From the NCBI RefSeq assembly GCF_026151205.1, contig NC_087083.1, positions 14,996,280 to 15,060,279 on the forward strand: a DNA stretch of 64,000 nucleotides, in the 5' to 3' direction. The position numbers were made by a program, and so were the translations under genes. Source of the DNA: Bolinopsis microptera (lineage: Eukaryota; Ctenophora; Tentaculata; Lobata; Bolinopsidae). Position 1 is the first letter of the stretch. Every line of letters begins with the position of its first letter. This document shows positions 1 through 11,700 of this stretch, in pieces. Below the pieces are notes generated by a model that worked only from the letters and a program-made list of their open reading frames with translations, was not told the DNA's origin and searched no databases.

Positions 1-115
1 ATAAACCCGGTGAAAAATATTATTTCGCACTGAATATCATGAATATTTTGTAGTGAATATGTACCATAGAATATTTTGTACTGTACTGGAGTAGAGAGAG
101 GGAGAGAGAGAGGGA

Positions 116-720
116 GAGAGAGAGGGAGGGAGGGAGGGAGGGAGGGAGGGAGGGAGGGAGGGAGGGAGGGAGGGAGGGAGGGAGGGAGGGAGGGAGGGAG
201 GGAGGGAGGGAGGGAGGGAGGGAGGGAGGGAGGGAGGGAGGGAGGGAGGGAGGGAGGGAGGGAGGGAGGGAGGGAGGGAGGGAGGGAGGGAGAGAGGGAG
301 GGAGGGGGGAGAGAGGGAGGTAGGTAGGGAGAGAGAGAGGGAGGGAGGGAGGGAGGGAGGGAGGGAGGGAGGGAGGGAGGGAGGGAGGGAGGGAGGGAGG
401 GAGAGAGGGAGGGAGGGAGGGAGGGAGGGAGGGAGGGAGGGAGGGAAGGGGGGAGGGAGGGAGGGAGGGAGGGAGGGAGGGAGGGAGGGAGGGAGGGAGA
501 GAGGGAGGGAGGGAGGGAGGGAAGGGGGGAGGGAGGGAGGGAGGGAGGGAGGGAGGGAGGGAGGGAGGGAGGGAGAGAGGGAGGGAGGGAGGGAGGGAGG
601 GAGGGAGGGAGGGAAGGGGGGAGGGAGGGAGGGAGGGAGGGAGGGAGGGAGGGAGGGAGGGAAGGGGGGAGGGAGGGAGGGAGGGAGGGAGGGAGGGAGG
701 GAGGGAGGGAGGGAGGGAGG
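116..720. repeat. (GGGA)n microsatellite
   Basis: Tandem GGGA tetranucleotide with occasional interruptions (GAGA, AAGGGGGG) over about 600 bp. The plus strand is homopurine here, so all frames stay open and give Gly/Arg/Glu low-complexity ORFs with no coding meaning. No gene is seen in the first 1.2 kb; 721-1217 is AT-rich sequence upstream of a calpain exon, probably intron. Confidence 0.97.
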
Positions 721-1217
721 AAAATTATCGCTATGATGCTATTTCGTAGATATGATCTAATTTAAAAGATAATATTATGATGTAATTTAGAAGATATCAT
801 CTAATTTAGGACGGTCAGAACAAGTTTTACAAAGCAAATTACACCCAAGCTACCTCAAAACAATAAGCTTTATTGTCTCTACACAGTGATTTTATTGGTT
901 AAAACATAATCACGTGCCTTCAATACTGTGTTTTGATTGGTCGACTCTACACACTACACACGTCACTCTCCATATATCGTTCTGTAGTATCTCTATGATG
1001 AACAATGGACATCTAGATCAGATCAATATTGACATTGTTCTGATCTTTCTTATAACATCACAATGTAACTTCAGTTGTTTAACTTTACACGCTCCAAATT
1101 TAGAGTTAGAAATGATGAATTCTTTTATGAAGTATATATAAACATGATAGGACTGTATGAGTCCATTTTGAAGTACGTATGACGTATGTGTGTTTGTAAA
1201 TAAGATTTTGTTTTCAG

Positions 1218-2672
1218 TTGGAGGTTCCCGGTCATGGTTTGGCTCGTTTGATAAAGCTAAGGAATCCTTGGGGACAAAAGGAATGGCAAGGAGACTGGAG
1301 GGACGAGTAAGTTATTTTCTGTATCTTTAGGGACGAGTAAGTTATTTCCTGTATTTTTTAGAGACAGTAGTTGGTAAAGTTAAGGTGACCTTTCGTGGAA
1401 AGCATGTTTTTTATTTCATTGAACGGAGTGTAATTTGTAAAAATGTTTGGACTAGTAGCTATTGGTGGACATACTGATGATGTTGTTCAGAAGGAAGCAC
1501 AGCCGAACCTATTAAACCTGTTAAAGTACCGTTAAATTTGGTCCAGGAAACTTGAATTTAAGAAGGTAGAAATGTTATGGACTTGATGGAAGGCGCGGAG
1601 ATGTATGGTGTGGCGCGCATTAGTATTATTGACGCGCGTTTCGGGGCTCAAATAATTTAATCGGATTAGATCAAAATAAACGTATTAGCTACCTTACTCG
1701 GGATTATTATGACCGGGATAAAGTGGTGGGTTTAGGGTAATTTCGCCATATTTTTCCCGAACCACATTTTCACCGGTCGTTAATAAACCCGCCTACTCAG
1801 CTTTTAGGGTTCCCAAGGTGTATGGGTGCTCATATTTTAATCGTTGTCTTATATTCACTAAAGAAGACTATTGGGACACTTGTTCAGTGGCGTAACGAAG
1901 GGCCCTGCTGACCCTGCTGTGCAGGGGGGCGCCGTCTTAGGGGGGCGCCAAATCGTCGTTTGAATGTGGGACAATTTCGAAAACTTAACTAAAGTATGTA
2001 AAATCCGGATTGGAGTATTATTTATGAGTCGCATTGTTGTAACACTAGATACATACCTACACACTTCACATCATGCACCTGTTCACCGTTGTAGCACTCC
2101 ATGCTTCTGTATCATGTGTAGTATATTTAGTAGTAGTTTTAGGAATGTACAATATTTACTATAAAAGTTTGTCGTCGTATAAATTAGTTTTGTTATGAAT
2201 TTTGTTATGACTTTTTTGTATCGAATTTTTGGATAAAGTTGATTGATTAAAAATAAATTAATGTACACAAATTTTGCCTCAGATATATGTTTTTTACGTT
2301 TTGAATTTTTAACACTTGTTTTTAGATCATGAATACGATGTAGTTACATTGAAACGTCGAGTAATCTCCTTTCCCTAATAAGAGCATTTTTACTTGTCGC
2401 AACAACCGGGATAAAGATAATTTTACCCAGAATACATTAACTAAAGTACTAGCAAAACTGCGCGTTTTGCTCTAGATACACACTTTTTTAGAGATTTTAC
2501 CGGCGTATCCTCTTAAATCACCTAATTTGTTCAATTTTAGGGAGGGGCACCAAAAGGGGAGGGGGCGCCAACAGGGGGGCGCCTTTTCGGCAGGGGGGCG
2601 CCAACAGGCAACGTTACGCCACTGCACTTGTTGTAGGTTTTTCGACTTCATTTGGCTAAAATTGCAAAAATT

Positions 2673-2704
<32 letters not shown>

Positions 2705-5700
2705 AACCCGCGATGGGGTGGCATGTGCCTCAATAAAAATATTACAATCATTTATTATTATATCAATGTATCATTAAATATTTCAAAAATATCAATAACG
2801 TATGGTTGATCCTTCACACTTGGTAAAATATATAAAAATAAAGTTAATCTACACTAAAGAATAAATAATCTATATTATATAAATCAACAATATTAACTCC
2901 CCATCTTCATGTAGTCATTTATCAAAGCGGTAGAAATCCAAGTAATTTTAGTACGCGGTGCGCAAGGAATTTTGTTTTTTTTTAAATGTGTAGGCAAGAT
3001 AAGCCTAAGTGTGGCAGTGAAAATTGAAAAATAAGTTGCAGAATAAATTGCAGTGACTGACTGTCAAATGCATTATCGCAGTTCATTTATTTGACTGCAC
3101 AGTGCACTAACGTTTAGGATTCTTACAGCTGTTATATTTTGCTAATATTTTGTTTAAAAGTTGTAAAGGACAAAGTTCTTGTCCGTCCACGAAAGGTTTT
3201 CTAGGTCAAGTTTTTGTTTGTCCAGTAAGTAACGTACAATGTTGTCCTTGTATGAATTAATAAACTTATCTTGTAACTTAGGTACGTTGAAGGGAAGGAT
3301 TTTGTTTATTTCGTTTATCGTGTTGTTATATAATCGTGGTCCTACGTTAGAGATGCTATAATCGGTGATCCGTAATCTGTTGAACTTAATTTCAAAATAC
3401 TTTGGATTTCTCCTTTCCGTTTGTATAAGCGGTGATTTTTCAAATATACTACAGATACTCGATGGTGCTACTCCCATATAAACCTTGTGCATCAAAGTTA
3501 GACAGCTTTTAGCAATGAGATTAGGAAGAGCCAAAATTCCTATTTTGTTGAAGATGGATTTTGTGTGAGATGGTAGTTTACGTTTTTCTTTGTCGTAAAA
3601 ATAGTTATGATATTCTGAATCAGTGGCGCGAATAGCTTTCTTTTGAGCAGAGAATAAAGACTGAATGGAATTTAAAGATTTAGTACCCCAAACAGTAGCG
3701 CAGTAATACAGGTGAGATTGAATTAAACTATTGTATAGCATTTTTTGAGCTTTATTCGGAATGGAACTTTTAAGTTTCATCATTACGCCTGCATTTCTGG
3801 ATATTTTAGTCTTTAACTGTTTAATGTGCTGGCTCCAGCTAAGTTTTGAGTCAATAATGACACCTAAAAATCGTTCATGTTCACTTTTCACTAGTCGCTG
3901 TCCTTCTATACTAATATTTATATCCTCTGGTAATCTGTTAGTGAATATCATGTATTTAGTTTTTCCTACATTAAGTTTAAGACCGTTGTTTTTAACCCAT
4001 GTCTGTACAGTATTTAATACTCTGTTTGCACGCATGTTCAGTTCAGTGTACGTGTCGGCAGAAACGATGATGTTTGCATCATCAGCGAAGAAAATATAAT
4101 GGGCTATATCGCTTACATTTGCAAGGTCGTTTATGTAAATAATGAACAATATAGGACCAAGAATGGACCCTTGAGGAACTCCATGTTCCAATCCCATTTT
4201 TTCTGAACTGCAACCGTTAACGTGAACATACTGTTTCCGGTTAGTTAGATAAGACTCAAACCAGGATAAGCTAAGGCCTCTTACACCATAGTGCTCCAGC
4301 TTATGTAGCAGTATCTCACTGTCTACTAGGTCAAACGCCTTGGAGAAGTCAAGAAGCAGTAATGCTGACACTTGCTTCCTTTCTAGAGCTTTATGTATGT
4401 TAAACTGAGCTTCAAGCAACGCATGTTCACAACTGTGACCCGATCTAAAACCAAATTGCGACGCATATAGAATATTACGTGATTTTAGGTGCTTTACTAA
4501 ACGTGCATGCATTATTTTTTCGAATATCTTTGAGAAGCAGGACAAAAGTGAGATTGGTCTGTAGTTTGTAATTTCGCTGCGCGATCCTCCTTTATGGAGT
4601 GGGATAACCTTAGCAAGTTTGAGCTTTTCGGGGAATACTCCTTCGTGAAGGGAGTGTGAGATCAGGTGATTAACTACTGGAGACAGCACATTGCAAACCT
4701 TTTTAAGAGGCTGTATATTCATATCTGAAGTCGATTTGTTCTTAAGATCATGTATGATTTCAGCAATTTCGGAGGGCGAGGAGTCCTCCAGCTCCATATC
4801 AAAATCACATCGACTTGATTGGGGAAGAGAATGTCCTACTGATCCTGCTGCCTGCACCGCGAACCAGATTGTTTTCGCTCTTTAGGTTCTCAGCTATATT
4901 AGTAAAATAATCATTAAAACTGTCAGCTATATCTTGTGAGTCGGTTATAACTCTATTTTTATAGTTAATCTTACTTATTTTTATTTTTTCTTTTGATTTC
5001 TTGTTTAATATTTGATTAATCATTTGCCATTGTAATTTGCTATTGCTCGCATGCTTTTTAAAATATGATGCGTAATACTTCTTTTTCGCAATATCTACTT
5101 GTTTTTCAACAAACTTTTTCATATGCTTATAAGTTTTTTCATTTTTTTCAGTAGGCTCTTTAACAAAGGATTTATATAGTTGGTTCTTTCGATTGCATGC
5201 ACATTGAAGCCAATCTAATATCCACGGTTTAGAGTTTTTTCTGTGGTTTGATTTTTTCTTTTTAACTGGAAAACACTCATTATAGACTTCTTCATATTTA
5301 GTGTGAAAAGCTTCAAATTTTGTATTTGTCCCGTCAACGTTGTGTAAAAAATTCCAATCAATAGACGCTATTTTCTCCTCAAAACGAGCGATTTTCTCTT
5401 CATTTATTACTCGGTTTGATGATTCACAAGTTTCATTTTTCAATTTATTTCCTATTCTATTAGTGTCGAGAAGTATGCCGGTAAATGTGGCAAGGTGATC
5501 AGATAGCGATTCAGTTATAATGCCTGACTTTGTTATAGCATGGCATTGGTTTACGAAAATGTGATCAATAAGTGTAGCACTGTGACAAGTAATACGAGTT
5601 GGTCGTGATATCGTTGGTGCGAATCCATACTCTGCAAAAATATCAACATATTTAGTAGTATGGTCATTTACGCCGTATTCTAATAGATTAATATTGGTAT

Positions 5701-8700
5701 CACCTAGAAATAATACGTTTTTGTTGCTATGTCGCGCCAAATCTTTTAGGGTGTTTTCCAATTTTTCTAAGTAACTGGGGACATTACCACTGGGAGACCG
5801 ATACATATTGCATAGTATGACGTTTTTGTGGCCATTTTGAGCTATCTCTATTAACTGAAATTCGCCAACGTTTGGATCATCTCTATAAGATAATTCAGAT
5901 CGTGCAGTGACATCAGATAATTCACAGAGATTCTTGTTTACATAGGTTACTAGACCACCGCCCTTACCAGAGTCCCTTGCGGGAGCCTGAATAAAGGGGG
6001 GATGAAAGCCTTCTAACTCTAATTCTTTTCCTTGAAATGACATACTTACAACCGTGCAGTTTGTTTCGTTGAAACACAGAACATCAAATTTTAGGTGCTG
6101 TTCAATTTCATCACGTATATTAGAGATTGCTTTGCTCAAAGATCGAATGTTAAGAGATTGAACTTTAAATTCATAAGGCCTACTCGTGTTGATTTGCCGT
6201 GGTTCGTAGTATTTACAGCTATTTAGTACATCTGAGCAGTTATCCCATGGATTAAAGTTTAAGTCATTGTTTTCTTCAAAAGTATTACCTATATAATTAG
6301 AGTCATGGTTTCTATGGTATGGGTTAAATTTTGCGCTATTCTCGTAATTACCGTGTACGGTGTATAATTGTCTAGGTGATACCTCGAAACCAGGAAACAA
6401 TTCACGTGTGCAGCTTTTGCATCCTAACTCGCCCGCTGAGCATTTATTGTGCGAATAAGCGTCGCATATCCAGCAAACCGCCATTTTTGATTTGTTTCCT
6501 AGCTTTTTACAAGTTTTGCAACTCACCCTGGCAAAACTTACTTTAGATTTAGCTTTTGTTTCTGTACTACAGGGTATGTAAGTGTTACACGAATTTTCAT
6601 TAGTTAGAGTGGTAATATCAGTATTAGTAAACGGAAATATGTCAGTAGTACATGCCAAACAATACCAGTTTATGAAACTATTGTCTAATTTCATTCGATT
6701 TACGTCATTTGGTTCAAGATTAGCACATTTACGATGAAAAATACCGTTACAAAGGCTGCATTTTAGCGGATCTTTACGTTCTAAACATTTTTTAGAACAT
6801 AATCTACATCTACAAGACTCTTTGCACATCTTTAATTTGCAAAGTATAACTATAGATTACTGGTTATATGATATACGATAGATTACTGATTATCAATATA
6901 AAATTAAAGATCTAAAGAGATTTAATTTTATACAGGAACTGTGGGTCAAGAAAACGGGTTAAGTTTTATGTTTGACTCCTAGTTCCAAAATCAGTCAAAA
7001 TCTGTAAAGGTTAAATAATTGATTAAATAGTTAAAATATTTAAATATAAATACACTGAATTTACTCCAGTAATTCTACGCTTGTGTTGTGTTGAAATTAG
7101 TTCGGTCCGGATTTATGTTGTTGTTATCTGCAATTTTGCTTATAACCGGTTCAGATAAGATAAGAAAGAGTAAAAAACCGTTTAAAATTTACTGTGATAC
7201 ATTTACCATGGTCTATAAGCCATCGCAATAAAAAATAATTTATGATTAGAAAAGAAAAAAGAAGATAAGGGACTTGCTGTTTTTTGAAAAATTTGAACTT
7301 AGGTACTTTCTGTGAACGTTACTATACGTTTAGCTTTGAAAAATTAAATTTGTTCAAAATTGTGTTGTAAACGATTATGTATTCGCGACGAAAAATTTGA
7401 TTTAAGAATTTCTACTGCATTGGCAAAAGAGATCGGAACTCATCCCTTAAAGGCCACACCTCTTCGATTACTGTCGGTCTTCGCCTGGCCAGTTCAATGA
7501 TGCAGTCCAAGAGACGCGAAACGATCCCTTTCTTGGCTGCTAAGGTTAGATGAATACCGTTCCCATTTGGATCTAGTATAGTGCACCTTTTCCTCACCAG
7601 CTCAAAGCATATTTGATGCGAGTCAAACATCAATAGATTTTCAACCTTCGTGGTTAAAATAAATAAAGACTCGTTAAACCTACGAATTTCTGGATTTAGC
7701 CAGTGATAAGTGGTTAGTGTTATGGAGTTAAAGATGAATGTGGTGTTTGGGTATCTCTCACAATAAGTACGCAGATCATTCGCCACGACATCAAACAACG
7801 AGTAAGAACGGTGATTATACCTGGACAAATCGTTGATGCCTGCCGAAATCACCACGTAACTCATGTGAGGGAATAGGTGCTCAAACTTGTGAAGATCGGT
7901 GATTTTGTACATTGTCTCCTTGGTGCATGGCAAGTGAGTAGGAAACAAGCTGACGGGTGTGGTTGAATGAATTGAATCCGTCAATAGCAGAACACGTTCC
8001 GTTGGAATCGGAGTCGGGTCTGTTTCTGGTCTACTAGATTGGCGGATTGGTGGTATATGCTGTGGTGTGGTGGGAGCTGAGAGTCTGCGAAAAGTTAGTG
8101 ATAGTCTCTCGCCTTGTGCTGTGGGATCTGCTTTAATACCATGTTCCTAAAAGTCCTGGGAGGACCTTGACATGCAATAAGTCTGCCCGTGTTTGAGGTG
8201 TATGGATTGTGTCGTGAGAGGTCCTATTTTGCTGCGGAAGTCAATTGTTCGGGTAGCACCGAGACTGACTGTGATTATGTTACTGGGATTGACGATGCAA
8301 GCTTCGTTGTCACTGTGCATGGGAATTGAAGATTTACCGTTCTCATAACGAGTAAGAAGGCAAGTTATGTTGTCTGTGGTGAATGTTGGGTCTTCTGTGT
8401 GATGAGCGATTGAGTCTATGATTTCAAGGAGTGGGTGATTCGTGGGAATATCAAGTGGTTTCACCTTTTTGCCCAATTCTTGTCATATATCCTTATTGTC
8501 AAATTTGATTTAAATAGGCCAATTTTTAATTTCTTAGGTATTGACTATCTCTACATAATGAAATAGGACTCAAAGTAAAAGTAACAGTTAAATTAAAACT
8601 TGAATTAATTAAAACTGATGAAAGGGATGATCCAGATGAAGATAACGAAGATGATTACAACTTATTGGAAGACTAAACAGCTCTCCCTTTATCTTAATAT

Positions 8701-11700
8701 CGATCTGGTTGTTACGCTTCAAATGTTAAAAATTATTTTCCATCTAGTTTGATTAACCACGAGTCATTATTTCTGTCTACTTTCAACAATTATTGATAAT
8801 TCGACTTGTTTCACAAGTTTTAGCAATGCGAAAATTTCTAAACTTGCTTATCTCTAATAAGGAAATTTACATCTGAGACAAAATTTTTGAATCTAAAATT
8901 GAAAGGTTGGACACCGGTAAAATGGCGACCGGGAAAATGTGGTGGGTTTTGAGCAATTTCGCCATATTTTTCCCGAACCATATTTTAACCGGTCGTTAAT
9001 AAACCCGTCGTAATAATCCCGAGTAAGGTAGGCTGATTTGATTTTGGTATCAAACAAATAATTTCCGTGATCCAACGGACCTAGTATCATTCACTAATTA
9101 ATAAATATGATTTTAATTGCTGTGGAATTGTCTTGATTTGATTTTACATAATATTGTAATGTGTAGCTGAAACCTAATTTTTGGATGTTGTTTGTTTGTT
9201 TGTTTATAGAACCCGTCCCCAATCTCGTATCGGAAAATGACTAAACTCAATTCTGAGTGTGAATACGGGTGGTACCTGCAAGGTACATCCTTTTTGGATA
9301 CAAAGTAATTTAAACTCACTACCCAATAATTAACACTTACAACCCCTCAGCGACCCAAAGTGGGGCCAACTCACAGAAGACCAGAGGAAAGAACTCGACC
9401 TAACAATTGAAAATGACGGTGAATTCTGGATGAGTTTCGACGATTACCTGAGCATTTTCACTCACACCACAGTGTGCAGAGTTGTGAACCTCTGTAAATC
9501 TGACGAGTTTTGGGTTTTGGAGGAGAGAAAGGGGATGTGGCAGAAGGACGTTAGTGACGGTGGATGTGTAAACTTCAAGGTAATTAGTTAATCAAAAACA
9601 ACATATTATGTGAACAGTCGCTTCCGCATGTTTTTTTTTCAGAAGTAATAGGCTCTCTACTGTACGCTAGGTTAACACACAACAGTGACTGGCACTAAAC
9701 TCTAAACTCTAAACTATAAAGTACCCTGTTAATTTCCCCTCGCAGGATACCTTCCTATCGAAGAACCACCACTATCAGTTTGAGATCCTAGAAGCAGACG
9801 ACGAAACTGTACAAGTGATGTTGTGCCAGAAAGATGTTCGTATTGATGACACCACCAATATTACCATTGGTTTTTCCATCTTCAAGGTATGTCCTGGTTC
9901 AGACCCTGGTCATTAGAAACACCCCTAAAAAGTTTTTTTGTTGACAAAAAAATTAAAACTTCTGTAATTCCATTTCTGTTTTAGTTACGCATTTGATTTT
10001 TGGTATGCGTATAGAAAATCGATTCGGCTTTACAATGAGATGTCCGGCGACCTCCATTGCGATGGAAACTGCATTGCAATGAAAACTGCGATAAAAAGCC
10101 GTGCATATAACATAAAAACGTGCGCGATGTCCTCCTCCTCTTATCTCCCTCTCCTCCTCCTCTTATCTCCCTCTCCTCCTCCTCTTATCTCCCTCTCCTC
10201 CTCCTCTTATCTCCCTCTCCTCCTCCTATTATCTCCCTCTCCTCCTCCTCTTATCTCACTCTCCTCCTCCTCTTATCTCACTCTTATCTCCTCCTCCAGG
10301 TGGCTGATAACAACAAGTACAGGATGACGAGGTTCACCAAACACATCGCCAGTACCAAATACCTCAACACTCGACAGGTAAAAAGTTCGGCTGTATTATA
10401 GCGGCGGTTATTAAGTTGCTGTCACAGCTCTCTATTGGCTTTTACGGCTGTATAGCGGTTTTTACGGCTGTATAGTGTATACTCTATATAGCGGAAAAAA
10501 CACAGGAACTTATCCGTTTTTTGAGTTACTGTGTTTCTTCTGGACATGATAAATGAAGAATAGCTTGATGTAAATGTACGGACATATTTTGTTGCAAAAT
10601 CCTCTGGAGTGAAAACATTACAGTGGTGTACTTTTCCTATAACATGGAGATTAGTGAATTGTTAAATGATGGTATTACCATATATTATGGTCGTGTCATC
10701 ATGGTAACTATTCCTTGCACAGGTGTTCAAGCGACTGGAACTGGAAGTAGGAACTTACGTGATTGTACCAACAACCTTCAAACCCAACACTGAAGGACAC
10801 TTTCTTCTCCGTCTCTTCAGTGAGGACGAAGCAAACCTCAAGTTAGTATCCTGTTTTTCAGGGTAATCTTAACTGCACGATGGACGATGCTCAAAGACAT
10901 AATGTTTTTTCTTACACACCCTCGAGATTTACCATACTTTGTATAAACTTAACGTGTAGATGAGGTTGTGATCTCTTTGTATTAGAGACAGAACTGGGAG
11001 ACTTGACCTCAGTTTTAGTAAAATGTGTGCGACATGTAATAACTTCCCGTAGTTAAGCAGTATTTGAGGGGGTGTTCGTAAGTAACATCCCCTTTCTTCC
11101 CTTCAAGGTTTTGTAGATCAAGTGAGTCCTGTTTTGTAGAGTCATGTAATAATGTCGCTATGTTATTATTATAATTAAGGCATAATTGTGATAATTAAAG
11201 CATAATAAATGTTTCAGTATTTATGTGACTGTGAAATGTTTTTTACAGTTTTTATTCACCCGTGTTTTGCGCTCCAGTGATGTCTTAATTAGGGTTACCG
11301 AATAGTTTGGAAATTGTTCGGATTAGGAGAATATATTCGTTAACGAATATCTGATATTTGATTATTCGGTAAGTTTATTGGATAATAAGTTAATTTGATA
11401 ATAAGTTAATTGGATAATAAGTTAATTGGATAATAAGTTAATTGGATAATAAGTTAATTGGATAATAAGTTAATTGGATAATAAGTTAATTGGATAATAA
11501 GTTAATTAGATAATAACTTAATTGGATAATAGGTTAATTGTATAATAGGACAATTGGATAATAACTTAATTAGATAATAGGTTAATTGTATAATAAGTTA
11601 ATTGGATACTAAGTTAATTGGATAATAAGTTAATTGGATAATAAGTTAATTGGATAATAACTTAATTATATAATAGGTTAATTGTATAATAGGTTAATTG

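Larger units (their letters stand above)
2974..6829 (-). mobile_element. Non-LTR retrotransposon (LINE) with PHD finger, endonuclease and RT
   Basis: Minus-strand element in the calpain intron, antisense to the gene. The coding part spans 6829 to 3154. Downstream it runs to an A-rich stretch (T run on the plus strand at 2974-2983), which could be the 3' end. Neither target duplications nor the true 5' end could be fixed. The domain set (PHD zinc finger, APE-type endonuclease, RT with FADD) fits the CR1/Jockey/L2 assemblage; I cannot assign a clade. Confidence 0.85.
1307..9350 (+). other. 8-kb calpain intron loaded with transposons
   Basis: The donor GTAAGT at 1307 and the acceptor CCCCTCAG ending at 9350 join two calpain exons in frame across an Asp codon. 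The other introns of this gene in the window are about 0.2-1.1 kb. This one contains a hAT-like MITE, a LINE, an AlkB/SGNH ORF remnant and two copies of a foldback repeat, listed separately. No host exon was seen in it. Confidence 0.85.

Noticed and set aside
76-327. Gly/Arg/Glu repeat ORF at the left end
   Set aside because: Translation of a GGGA microsatellite.
3761-4099. Plus-strand ORF of 112 codons
   Set aside because: Antisense shadow of the LINE reverse transcriptase.
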